Origin: JAYSYM01 sp964543475
GTDB lineage: Bacteria; Bdellovibrionota; Bdellovibrionia; Bdellovibrionales; JAMPXM01
Assembly (NCBI GenBank): GCA_964543475.1
Contig: CAZIYJ010000004.1
Coordinates: forward strand, 1-64,000
Length of the DNA stretch: 64,000 nt
Reading direction: 5' to 3'
The notes under the pieces were generated by a model. That model made no database searches. It was not told the origin of the DNA and saw nothing but the letters and a program-made list of their open reading frames with translations. Numbering within the stretch: the stretch's first letter is position 1; the number at the start of each line of letters is the position of its first letter. This document shows positions 25,526 through 34,048 of the stretch, piece by piece. The translations under genes were made by a program, and so were the position numbers.

Positions 25526-26311
25526 TTAGATTTTTCCAAAGCAGACAGAGCGCATTGATATAGATGCGTTTTGCATTTCCTCGTGAACGAAATGCAATTC
25601 TTCGTCTTTGTCCGCAGCGCCGAGTGAATATAGAAATGGATACCAGTGATCAGGCGTAGGATGCGAAAGCTTGCCGACACCTGAGCTCATAGCGTCTGTT
25701 ACAATTGACTCAAAGTCTCTCGACTCGAGCTTCTGTTTCACCCATTGATCAAATTCAATTGCCCAATCAAATGCTGGCGCATCTGTGTCCCAGCTAATTT
25801 GACGTAGGTTATGAACGATGTTGCCACTCCCTACAATCAAAACACCCTGTTCACGAAACTTCTTAAGCTGCGCGCCAAGTTTGAAGTGATAAGAAGGAGG
25901 CTGCTTCATATAGATACTCAACTGCATCACGGGAATATCAGCGTCTGGATACATATGGCGAAGCACTGACCATGTGCCATGATCGAAGCCCCACATTTCA
26001 CTATCGAGCTGAATTTGCGGATCAGCAATTTGCAACTGTATTGCCTCAGCCGTTTTTGGATCACTCGGTGCTGGATATTGGATTTCAAAAAGTTGCTGAG
26101 GAAACCCATAGAAGTCGTGAATGGTTCTCGGGTGCTCCATATGAGTGATCCAAGTACCTTCACTCATCCAGTGCGCAGACACACAAAGAATCGCCTTTGG
26201 TCGCGGAAGCTTTTTTACCAATTCATTAAGCGATCTTGTATAGGCATTTTCAGCAACCGCATTCATTGGCGAACCGTGGCCAATAAAGAGAACCGGCATT
26301 TTTTGAGACAT
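25526..26311 (-). CDS. ygiD: 4,5-DOPA extradiol dioxygenase-like protein (YgiD)
   Basis: This LigB-superfamily enzyme uses a single metal to cleave catechol rings. The 261-residue protein shows VLFIGHGSPMNAV near the start, CVSAHWMSEG, GFDHGTWSVLRHMYP and GSGNIVHNLRQI, which carry the conserved metal-site His residues, and a C-terminal HFVHEE. These are the YgiD/DODA hallmarks. The physiological substrate in bacteria is unclear. It stands as a single gene on the minus strand. Confidence 0.9.
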   Translation of the reverse strand: MSQKMPVLFIGHGSPMNAVAENAYTRSLNELVKKLPRPKAILCVSAHWMSEGTWITHMEHPRTIHDFYGFPQQLFEIQYPAPSDPKTAEAIQLQIADPQIQLDSEMWGFDHGTWSVLRHMYPDADIPVMQLSIYMKQPPSYHFKLGAQLKKFREQGVLIVGSGNIVHNLRQISWDTDAPAFDWAIEFDQWVKQKLESRDFESIVTDAMSSGVGKLSHPTPDHWYPFLYSLGAADKDEELHFVHEEMQNASISMRSVCFGKI

Positions 26312-26370
26312 TGATCCCCCCAGAATCCACAGATTAATAACTTGAACTGCTCTTTAGCAAGAATTGCTCT

Positions 26371-26766
26371 CTATAAGTGAAAGTCTCCTGCCGCCTCGGG
26401 TTGATAAGGCACAGAAACAACTTGAAGTCGGCGTGACTTGCCGTTTGGCATCGGCCAATCGATTTTTTGACCAAGGCGCAAACCGATTAATGCCGAGCCT
26501 ATAGGAGCAAGTACAGAAACTTTCATTTGAGTTACGTCAGCGTCGGCCGGGTAAACAAGCGTCACCTCACGTTCATTTCCAGAGTCATCTACAAACCGTA
26601 CAGTTGAGTTCATCGTCACGAGATCTCTTGGAGTGTTCTGTTGAGGAATTACGGTTGCTCCGGCGAGTTCTTGTTCTAAGCCGCTGCCTCGATGACCTGC
26701 ATGATGCACGAGTAATGAAAGACGTTCGTAATCTTGTTCAGTAATAAGAAGTTCATTCGGTTCCAT
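26371..26766 (-). CDS. rnk: Rnk-like nucleoside diphosphate kinase regulator (GreA/GreB C-terminal fold)
   Basis: The 131-residue protein has the short N-terminal helix region (ITEQDYERLSLLVHHAG) and the C-terminal FKBP-like domain of Gre factors (MNSTVRFVDDSGNEREVTLVYPADAD, SVLAPIGSALIGLRLGQKIDWPMPNG). Rnk proteins bind RNA polymerase in competition with GreA, GreB and DksA. Size and motif order fit. A small hairpin lies just upstream of it (26806-26821). Confidence 0.9.
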   Translation of the reverse strand: MEPNELLITEQDYERLSLLVHHAGHRGSGLEQELAGATVIPQQNTPRDLVTMNSTVRFVDDSGNEREVTLVYPADADVTQMKVSVLAPIGSALIGLRLGQKIDWPMPNGKSRRLQVVSVPYQPEAAGDFHL

Positions 26767-27186
26767 AAGACATCCTTTTTGTTAAACGAAAAATTAGAGA
26801 AATCAGATGATAGCCATCATCAGCGAATTAAAATTAGCATTTGGGTAATTTGAGGTAAGCTAAACGAGCTTTAACTTACCGAGAATATGGAAAGATCAAT
26901 ACCACCGACGAAATGAACGCAAGGCGACTCATCTTCGAATAATCTGAATTTTGGAAAGTGATTTTGAACATGGAATAACCTTAACAAAGTTTGCTTATGA
27001 AAGCAATCAGAGCTGGTGACCTGTTTATCACGTTAGAAGTAACTGAACGGTATGACCTCAAAAATTTCTCACTTCATGTTTGTCGGTTTCTATAATCAAA
27101 ACACATGTCAGGCAAAATACTTTAAGCGGCAAATACACGCTTAATGTCTTGATGTGAATTTAGAAGAATTGATTAGGGAGGAAAAA
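26767..27186. other. 420-base intergenic region with two hairpins
   Basis: No credible gene was seen between the divergent rnk and DsbA-like genes. It contains GATGAT/ATCATC with a four-base loop (26806-26821), close to the rnk start. It also contains a longer imperfect stem, GGTAAGCTAAA (26854-26864) with TTTAACTTACC (26870-26880), 10 of 11 pairs. Both could be operators or leader structures. The rest is AT-rich and carries nothing I can name. Confidence 0.5.
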
Positions 27187-27732
27187 ATGATCTTATCAAC
27201 TCCGATCACGCAAAATGATCACTACCGAGGAAGGCTAAATGCACCCGTTAATCTTGTGGAATATGGAGATTTCCAGTGTCCTTACTGCGCCCGAGCTTTT
27301 CCACTACTCGAGAGAGTATTTGAAAAAAATAAGAATGAGATGTGTTTTGTCTATCGACAATTCCCGCTCACTCATCTTCACCCACTAGCTGCGCTTGCAT
27401 CCGTTGCTTCCGAAGCGGCGGGGCTGCAGCAAAACTTTTGGCAGATGCACGAGCTGCTATTTCTGAATTACGAAAGAGTGTCCGAAGACACCGTAATGGA
27501 AATGGCGGAAGAGCTAGGGCTTGATCTAAATGAATTTTTCAAAGACCTTTCAAATCCAGATTTGATCAACCGAATTCAACGCGATCTCGAAAGCGGAATT
27601 CAGAGCGGAGTAGCCGGCACACCCACTCTTTATTTAAACGGACGCCGTTTTGAGCAACCAAGAACCTACGAATCTCTTAACAGTGCAATAGCAGAACTCG
27701 CAGGAGAGATAAATCGACAAGCTGTATTTTAA
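27187..27732 (+). CDS. DsbA-family thioredoxin-like protein, cytoplasmic
   Basis: The ATG at 27187 is chosen because GGGAGGAAAA lies directly before it. The 181-residue protein has the DsbA-like layout: LVEYGDFQCPYCARAFP with CPYC active site, an inserted helical domain (AALASVASEAAG, DLNEFFKDL), and the cis-Pro loop GVAGTPTLYLNGRRF. It has no signal peptide, unlike DsbA, so it acts in the cytoplasm as a reductase or 2-hydroxychromene isomerase-type protein. Its stop overlaps the stop of the facing ferritin-like gene by four bases. Confidence 0.88.
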   Translation: MILSTPITQNDHYRGRLNAPVNLVEYGDFQCPYCARAFPLLERVFEKNKNEMCFVYRQFPLTHLHPLAALASVASEAAGLQQNFWQMHELLFLNYERVSEDTVMEMAEELGLDLNEFFKDLSNPDLINRIQRDLESGIQSGVAGTPTLYLNGRRFEQPRTYESLNSAIAELAGEINRQAVF

Positions 27733-29816
27733 TGACCTGCATCTCTAAAGTCTGCGGCAACATGTGAGTTGTCGCAGATCGGTTTATTTTTAGAATTCCC
27801 ACATCGACAAAGCCGAACTTCAGAAGTTCGTAAAACGATTCGCCCTGTTCCAGAACAAATCTCAACGTTTCCCTCAACACTCAGCGGACCGTTGTTTGTT
27901 CGGTCTATTTTTAGTTTACCGGAACGAATTTTAAGAGAAGTATCGTCCAAGGTCTTCGGCTCGCCAGAAGCTGTGAACTTTGCAGAATTATGAGTACCGT
28001 CGCAAAACGGTTTGTTGCTCGACTGACCACAGCGGCAAAGAGTTGCGCGTGCTCCAACCTCAGCTCCATCTATGACCAGATCTCCCAAAAAAGCATAGGG
28101 CCCGTTTTCTCGAAGCCGCATCATATTTACTTCGGGTGTCAGTTCGTCTGCCCCGCCGTCTTTTCTTCGATATTGGATTGCTCCCGACGGGCATTCGCGC
28201 GCGACTGCAGCCAAGATTTCTGCTTCGGTATTTTCGGCAAAAATCCATTTGCCTGGAGTATTGGCCTTAAATACCCGCGGAAGCTCAGTTACGCAATGTC
28301 TTGCATGAATACATTTTTTGGCCTCAAAGCGTAATTCAATTTTATCTGTTTCAGATATTTCGATTTGTGCCGCTGACTGAGCTTCTCCTTGATGCGCAAA
28401 AGCAGAACTAGTTTTAGCACTCTCTTTCACAGATCGATCAAAGTTTGTTGGCGTCTCTTGTGCGGGACTAAAAGATTGCGCTTCGATCATTCTTAAGTCG
28501 TCAACTTTCGGAAAAAATTCTTCTCGGATCTTAATTAGATCAATTAATGTCTGAGAGAGTTGATCAGCGCAAATAACCAGTCGAGGGTTAGAAATTTTGT
28601 TTTCATCTAGCATAGTTTGTAGAAGACTCGCCCTTTCGATCACTTCGAGCAGCCGCTCGCGCATCACGACTTTTTCGGCAATCCTGCCGAGTGGAGCCAG
28701 GGACCGTACCATCGCGAAACTCATTCCCGATAATACTTCTGGTCGATCAATACTCGAAGGCAAATGCGTTAAAATTTCGCCGACTGTTCCCATCGCATGC
28801 ATAAGTCGATATGACGAATTAAGAAACAGTTTTTTCTCGTCTTTTGGCCGCTGATCGATCGCATAAATTTGCACGAGCACTCGCAATAGCATTCCGTAAA
28901 GCGCGTTTGCCAAATCCATGAACTGCGCAGCAATTGGCTCGTTCACCCACACTCGACCTTCTGGGTGCACTGGCTTTCTCATCACCGGATTTCGAGCCGC
29001 ATCTCGTGAGGGGACAAAGTTTGGATTGTTTTTCAGGAGGTCAGTGAATTCGTCTTTAATTTTACAAAACTTTTGAAAATGAGAGTCAGTGACATCTGTA
29101 GCACCCTCCCCTTGAGCAATAATCGTATCGATGGCCCTCAGCGCTTCTTCTTTCGACGAAACAAGAGTCAGTCCAGGTAAGGGCGAATCGAGCGGACCAA
29201 TTTGTTGTGACCTTGCTCCGCAAAGAAGATTTTTCTCGCCGTGTTTTTCGCAGAGAGTTTCAAATGCCGATCGAATACTTAAATAGAGTTCCCCTATAGT
29301 CTCGTAGTCCCCAGAGTTCGGCATGAGTCTGCCTTTTTCAGAAAGTCTACTGTACTTCTCAAGGTGCTCAAATGTACCCCCATCCGATCTCTCCTGCGAT
29401 CTTGGTCTTTCTAAATAGATGAAATGATCGAGCGTACTCATGTCGAATCTTGCGAGCTCCATGATTATGTCGGCCGGATAATACCCAGGAAATGACGGAA
29501 AATTTGGTCGCATAAAATTTGGCGATCCGCCAATAGAAGAGGCCAAGTTTGCAACAAGTGTTAGATGAGTCATTTCCTCGAGCGCTACACCCAAAATAGT
29601 CCGTCTCCACCCGTTTATTGCCTTCAGCTCACTTTCAGAAATTCCTTCATCTGTTCTCCTTTTCAAAGAAAACATTGCATAGAGATAGAGGCACATCACG
29701 TTGTGCTCAATTTCTGCCGCTTCACTAAGTGCACCAAAAAGCTGAACTCTGGACTCTATGACAAAAGTAGAATTGTTTTTCAATCGCCCTCCTGCAAAAA
29801 AGAAAGTTAATCGCAA
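27729..29816 (-). CDS. Ferritin-like / 4Fe-4S / double CDGSH fusion protein
   Basis: The 695-residue product joins three iron domains. Residues about 20-380 form a ferritin-like four-helix unit of the type in VioB-like proteins, with Glu/His ligand runs EIEH (35-38) and LEEMTH (79-84). About 500-560 is a Fer4_19-type segment (KKCIHARHC and RECPSGAI). The C-terminus has two CDGSH iron-sulfur modules, CRCGQSSNKPFCDGTH and CRCGNSKNKPICDNSH. CDGSH proteins carry redox-active 2Fe-2S clusters. The whole may store or transfer iron or electrons under oxidative stress; this is inference. No signal peptide was seen. Confidence 0.85.
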   Translation of the reverse strand: MRLTFFFAGGRLKNNSTFVIESRVQLFGALSEAAEIEHNVMCLYLYAMFSLKRRTDEGISESELKAINGWRRTILGVALEEMTHLTLVANLASSIGGSPNFMRPNFPSFPGYYPADIIMELARFDMSTLDHFIYLERPRSQERSDGGTFEHLEKYSRLSEKGRLMPNSGDYETIGELYLSIRSAFETLCEKHGEKNLLCGARSQQIGPLDSPLPGLTLVSSKEEALRAIDTIIAQGEGATDVTDSHFQKFCKIKDEFTDLLKNNPNFVPSRDAARNPVMRKPVHPEGRVWVNEPIAAQFMDLANALYGMLLRVLVQIYAIDQRPKDEKKLFLNSSYRLMHAMGTVGEILTHLPSSIDRPEVLSGMSFAMVRSLAPLGRIAEKVVMRERLLEVIERASLLQTMLDENKISNPRLVICADQLSQTLIDLIKIREEFFPKVDDLRMIEAQSFSPAQETPTNFDRSVKESAKTSSAFAHQGEAQSAAQIEISETDKIELRFEAKKCIHARHCVTELPRVFKANTPGKWIFAENTEAEILAAVARECPSGAIQYRRKDGGADELTPEVNMMRLRENGPYAFLGDLVIDGAEVGARATLCRCGQSSNKPFCDGTHNSAKFTASGEPKTLDDTSLKIRSGKLKIDRTNNGPLSVEGNVEICSGTGRIVLRTSEVRLCRCGNSKNKPICDNSHVAADFRDAGH

Positions 29817-30002
29817 AGTCGAGAGAATTGAAGCGTGCGATTTTCACCATCGCTGGCTAAATCCGCTCATGGCATGAATGCCATAGAACAGTTTAGTGCG
29901 TTCGACTGTCACAGCTTCATGAGATTTTGTGAGAATCGAAACTCGACTTATCTTTCAACTCAGATTCGAATCAGACCTGAATTTCAAACAAAGGAAAACG
30001 AA

Positions 30003-30755
30003 ATGAAAAAAATTAAAGTTCTCTTAGTAAGTATGCTTCTTTGCATTCCACTCATTAGTCTTGGGGCAGATGTAAAACCAACCGTTGTTCTTGTGCATGG
30101 TGCTTTCGCCAATAGTTCAGCCTGGGATGAAATCGTTCCGCGTCTTCAGAAACGTGGAATAAATGCTATCGCTGTTCAAAATCCACTTTCATCGCTTGCA
30201 GCTGACGCGGCCAATACGAATCGAGTGATCAACAATATCGCTGGACCCGTTGTCTTAGTCGGTCACTCGTGGGGAGGAGCAGTCATCACCGAAGCAGGAA
30301 ACAATCCGCATGTTCTTCGACTAGTTTATGTTGCGGCGTTCGCACCCGACTCTGGTCAGTCAGCGTTCGAACTTTCGGGAAAGTATCCTCCTGCACCAAA
30401 TTCTTCTACCCTAGTCACCGACTCGCAGGGCTGGACAACCATCACAAGAGAAGGATTTGCAAAAAATTTCGCGCAAGATCTCAGCTACAAAAAAACCAGC
30501 CTCATGTATGCCACTCAAGGTCCAATCAATATTGCGGGGTTCACTAACAAAATCTCTACGGCCGCTTGGAAAACAAAACCAAGCTGGTTTGTCGTCGCAA
30601 AACACGATCGAGCGATTCAACCTCAGCAGCAACGAGACTCTGCTGTTTTGATGAAAGCAACAACCGTTGAACTTTCATCAAGTCACGTGCCGATGAACTC
30701 TCGCCCGAAAGCAGTTACAAAAGTGATCCTCGATGCATTAGATTCAATTAATTGA
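30003..30755 (+). CDS. Exported alpha/beta hydrolase
   Basis: The ATG at 30003 follows AAGGAAAACGA and gives a signal peptide (MKKIKVLLVSMLLCIPLISLGA). The 250-residue product has VLVHGAFANSSAW (oxyanion loop), the nucleophile elbow GHSWGG, an Asp in AKHDRAI and the catalytic His in SSSHVPM. It resembles the small salicylate-esterase/hydroxynitrile-lyase-like group. It acts in the periplasm or outside the cell; the substrate is unknown. Its end overlaps the facing isochorismatase gene by 12 bases. Confidence 0.87.
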   Translation: MKKIKVLLVSMLLCIPLISLGADVKPTVVLVHGAFANSSAWDEIVPRLQKRGINAIAVQNPLSSLAADAANTNRVINNIAGPVVLVGHSWGGAVITEAGNNPHVLRLVYVAAFAPDSGQSAFELSGKYPPAPNSSTLVTDSQGWTTITREGFAKNFAQDLSYKKTSLMYATQGPINIAGFTNKISTAAWKTKPSWFVVAKHDRAIQPQQQRDSAVLMKATTVELSSSHVPMNSRPKAVTKVILDALDSIN

Positions 30756-31355
30756 ATGCTCTCGTCGGAAATAGGAATTAAAGACTGGTCGTAATATTGT
30801 GGCTCTGTCACTCGACCAGTCTCGAAACAACTCAGTGACAATTGCAAGGCTCGTATTAGGAACCGCTCCTGCCTGAATCATTCTTGCAATAGCAGTTTCG
30901 TGAGCAAGCTTTGTAAGGCCCCCAACTGCATCGACTGGAATCATAACCTCGTAGTCACGAGCCAGAAAATCAACAACCGGAAACGCTAAACAGATTTCTG
31001 TCCAAAGACCTGCCATTATTAGACGACGTTTCCCCGTCGCCACTACTGCGTCTCTAAATGCAGAATCTTCCCAAGCATTCATCGATGATCTATCGATTGG
31101 CACTACGTCAGGAATCAAATCCGATATCGAAGTGCGAGTCGGCTCATTCACTCCAAGATTTACTCCAATCGTACTTAGAATAATCGGCACTCCGACATTT
31201 TGTGCAGCCTCTACCAACATCCTAATCTGCGACTCAATTTCATCTGTACTGCTTGATCCAACTCCCGAAAACATTTCGTCTTGGTAATCCATCAAAATCA
31301 AACAAACATCTGCAGAGTCCCATAGTACAGTCTTCTGATTATTATTAATTTTCAT
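30744..31355 (-). CDS. Isochorismatase-family cysteine hydrolase (YcaC-like)
   Basis: The 203-residue protein has the family's catalytic Asp in LILMDYQDEMFSG, the Lys position in the middle, and the Cys nucleophile in GLWTEICLAFPVVDFL, followed by MIPVDAVGG. That last segment is typical of the YcaC-like branch. Such enzymes hydrolyse amides or similar bonds in small molecules. A strong ribosome site (AGGAGGAGCGA) precedes the ATG at 31355. The facing hydrolase gene overlaps its tail. Confidence 0.87.
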   Translation of the reverse strand: MKINNNQKTVLWDSADVCLILMDYQDEMFSGVGSSSTDEIESQIRMLVEAAQNVGVPIILSTIGVNLGVNEPTRTSISDLIPDVVPIDRSSMNAWEDSAFRDAVVATGKRRLIMAGLWTEICLAFPVVDFLARDYEVMIPVDAVGGLTKLAHETAIARMIQAGAVPNTSLAIVTELFRDWSSDRATILRPVFNSYFRREHSIN

Positions 31356-31401
31356 TCGCTCCTCCTATCGATACGTTCTTGGTACCACTAAGAGGTCGAT
31401 T

Positions 31402-32127
31402 TTAAGAGTGTGATTTCGTTTTATATTTGAGCAATAGCAAATAGTACTGAGGCTGAAAAAGTAGCTCGACTAGAGTTGCCCATGCAACCCCTCCGGAAAT
31501 TCCAGCCATTACATCAGTCGGAAAATGCACGCCTAAGTAGATTCTCGAAATTGATACTAGTGCGATCAAGACTAACCCAATGATAACAGAAACAACTTTT
31601 TCATGAGTTCGCGGAAAGCTACTCAGTGCAATGAAAGTTAAAGCTGTGTACATGCATGCCGCACCAAAAGCATGCCCGCTCGGAAACGACAAATCTGCAA
31701 CAGTCACGAGATGAGCTGAAACATCTGGCCGAGAACGATCGAAAAAAATTTTTAAAAGCGGAACAATAGTGAGTACTCCTAGTCCCGATACCAGCAACTG
31801 CGAAAACTGACGGATCCGCCCCAATGTTAAAAGAAAGAGCCCTGCAATCAGACAAAGCGTTCCTAGTACGCTAAACGAACCTAGCGATGTAAAATCAGTC
31901 ATGAAATGAGTAGCAAGTTCTGATCGCAAGCCGAGAAAATAAGAGGTAATGGCTTTATCAAGCGCAACTGCCTCGAAATCACCTTCATTCGGATCGTAGA
32001 TGACGTCATCGACGACTTCCTCGAACGTAATCAGCGAAATCAACAGAAGTGCAACCCGCCAGAAGATCGGATGCCGAGCTACTATCAAAAATAGCCTCTC
32101 TTTACGTGTGGAATTCTTCACAATCAC
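31402..32127 (-). CDS. PAP2-family membrane phosphatase
   Basis: The 241-residue protein has about six membrane helices and the three acid-phosphatase motifs: KIFFDRSRP, PSGH and SRIYLGVHFPTDV. PAP2 enzymes dephosphorylate phosphatidic acid, undecaprenyl pyrophosphate or similar lipids at the outer face of the inner membrane. The exact substrate cannot be told from sequence. It is a single gene divergent from sodB. Confidence 0.9.
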   Translation of the reverse strand: MIVKNSTRKERLFLIVARHPIFWRVALLLISLITFEEVVDDVIYDPNEGDFEAVALDKAITSYFLGLRSELATHFMTDFTSLGSFSVLGTLCLIAGLFLLTLGRIRQFSQLLVSGLGVLTIVPLLKIFFDRSRPDVSAHLVTVADLSFPSGHAFGAACMYTALTFIALSSFPRTHEKVVSVIIGLVLIALVSISRIYLGVHFPTDVMAGISGGVAWATLVELLFQPQYYLLLLKYKTKSHS

Positions 32128-32198
32128 CTTTATTAGAACTCTAAACTTTAAACCGCCTGTCCGATGGCGTATTCATTATTGATAAAACGAGGAGCAAA

Positions 32199-32825
32199 AT
32201 GGAGCAAACACAAACCACAATGCCAAAACGAAAAAGCGGCAGCTTTTATTTGCAGCCACAGCTACCTTTTCCGGAAAAATCGCTTGAGCCATTCATGTCA
32301 GAGCAAACGATAAAAGTGCACTATGGCAAACATCATAAGGGCTATGTTGAAAAACTTAATCGACTCATTCAAGGGACTGAATATGAGAATATGTCGATTG
32401 AAGATGTCGTTCGCAAATCAAGTGGACCACTCTACAACAACGCAGCTCAGGCCTGGAATCACTCGTTCTTCTGGAATTGCCTCACACCTAAATCTTCGGA
32501 GCCGACTGCAGGCGCGCTCTTTGATTGCATCGAACACTGCTTCGGCTCTCTTCCAGAATTTAAACTGCGGTTGAGTAAAACCGGAGAAGATCTTTTTGGC
32601 TCGGGATATGTATGGCTCGTTAAAGATGAGCATGGTCTTCTTGATCTTCGTGCCGGATCAAACGCCTTCAATCCGTTAACAGAAAATTTAACGCCGATTT
32701 TTACTGTCGATGTTTGGGAGCACGCTTACTACTTAGACTACATGAACGTCCGTAAGACGTACTTAGAGAATATTTGGAAGATCACCAACTGGGATTTCAT
32801 CGGCGCAAATTTTTCGCGTCACTAA
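32199..32825 (+). CDS. sodB: Iron superoxide dismutase
   Basis: The 208-residue protein carries the Fe/Mn-SOD ligands: His in HYGKHHKGYV, His in NHSFFWN, Asp and His in DVWEHAYYLDY. The second-shell residue in NNAAQAWNH is Gln at the Fe-type position, which favours iron over manganese. It has no signal peptide and works in the cytoplasm. A polar N-terminal extension of about 15 residues precedes the usual start. Its TAA overlaps the stop of the facing fibre-like gene within CTAA. Confidence 0.95.
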   Translation: MEQTQTTMPKRKSGSFYLQPQLPFPEKSLEPFMSEQTIKVHYGKHHKGYVEKLNRLIQGTEYENMSIEDVVRKSSGPLYNNAAQAWNHSFFWNCLTPKSSEPTAGALFDCIEHCFGSLPEFKLRLSKTGEDLFGSGYVWLVKDEHGLLDLRAGSNAFNPLTENLTPIFTVDVWEHAYYLDYMNVRKTYLENIWKITNWDFIGANFSRH

Positions 32826-34021
32826 AGAAGCTTCTCGAGGCGATCAAGTCGCACTTTGAGCAAATTGTTTTCTTCTTTTAGCTTTTGGTTGTCTGACCGG
32901 ATTTGTTGAATTTCGTTTAAGCCACCCGCTAAACCGATTCCGACTGCAACGTGAACTCGTTTTAACCCAGAGTTGCGTGAAGAGCTCCAAGCAGTCCCGA
33001 CTGCTCGATAGGCATCAGCGATAGTTGCTTCACTTTTTCGAACAGCTCTTGCCGTCCCATCATCGTTTGCAACGATCAAATCTCCGACATGAACTACTCC
33101 GCGCACACGGACCTGAAGCTGTCCTGCAAAGGCAATAAGTATGGCGTGCTCAGGATCTTTGATATCGTTACCAACAAAAGCCGCGGTTTCTGGAGATGAG
33201 ACCACTACATAACTTCCACGATACAAAATCACTGAACCCATCACTGGCTTTGGTCCTGACCAATCAACCCATTCTGCAAAGTCAGCACCGCTAGCGTTTA
33301 TGGTTCCTGCTGCATTAATCGAGCGGCTCGTCCCCGTATCTCTTCCAACGTATTGAACTGCGTTGGCAGCGTTGTAGGTAACAGTGGCTCCGCCTGCTGG
33401 AGCTAACACTTTCCAAACTTGGGTCGCACCGTTACTTGCAAGAAAAGTATTTGTGTTTGCTGTCGTGTTGTTCGCATGTACTCGCGCCGATGCGGTCGCC
33501 GTATTTACTGTGAGCGACCCCTTACGAACGTATGTAAGTGCGTCGGCAATAACTAAACCTGGGTCAGCCGCAGCACCGATCTGAAATTCTGGAGCAAGAA
33601 CAAAATCAGAAGCTGCACGAGCTTCGTAACGAATATTACGTTGATTGGTCAGGCCCTTAAACACGAAATCGACTAGATCAACCGATCCAGCTTGTTCGAA
33701 CATCGCACCATTCACGCCGTTACGATTCTGCATATTGAGTCGAACAGTACCGAAAGAATCGCCCGTCGCTTCGAAAGTGAGACCAGTAGCGCCTGTAAAT
33801 TTACTATTGGCAGTTGCGAGCGCAACGTTACCAGTCACTGTCAGTTTCTCAGTTCCCGCCGCGCCACCGATTCCAACGTTTTGAGAAGTATCGATTGTCA
33901 TGGCCGTGACGTTGTTTGTTTTAATATCAAGACCGTTGGCTGTATCTGTCCCTACGGTTGCATTCTGAGCAAAGCTTGATGAGCAAATAATAGTTGCGAA
34001 AATGAAAACAGCTATATTCAT
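32822..34021 (-). CDS. Secreted fibre-like protein, downstream paralogue (MAT/tail-fibre-like)
   Basis: The ATG at 34021 follows AGTAGGAGTAACA and opens a signal peptide (MNIAVFIFATIICSSSFA). The 399-residue product has phage-fibre-like segments (SQNVGIGGAAGTEKLTVTGN), a beta-rich middle, a domain with GADFAEWVDWSGPKPVMG and GVVHVGDLIVANDDG, and a C-terminal coiled coil (IQQIRSDNQKLKEEN). It most resembles trimeric fibre or host-recognition proteins of Bdellovibrio and phage tail fibres. Its neighbour at 34049 is a close paralogue. The variable part between the two lies in the middle. Confidence 0.7.
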   Translation of the reverse strand: MNIAVFIFATIICSSSFAQNATVGTDTANGLDIKTNNVTAMTIDTSQNVGIGGAAGTEKLTVTGNVALATANSKFTGATGLTFEATGDSFGTVRLNMQNRNGVNGAMFEQAGSVDLVDFVFKGLTNQRNIRYEARAASDFVLAPEFQIGAAADPGLVIADALTYVRKGSLTVNTATASARVHANNTTANTNTFLASNGATQVWKVLAPAGGATVTYNAANAVQYVGRDTGTSRSINAAGTINASGADFAEWVDWSGPKPVMGSVILYRGSYVVVSSPETAAFVGNDIKDPEHAILIAFAGQLQVRVRGVVHVGDLIVANDDGTARAVRKSEATIADAYRAVGTAWSSSRNSGLKRVHVAVGIGLAGGLNEIQQIRSDNQKLKEENNLLKVRLDRLEKLL

Positions 34022-34048
34022 TGTTACTCCTACTAATGAGGAAAACAT

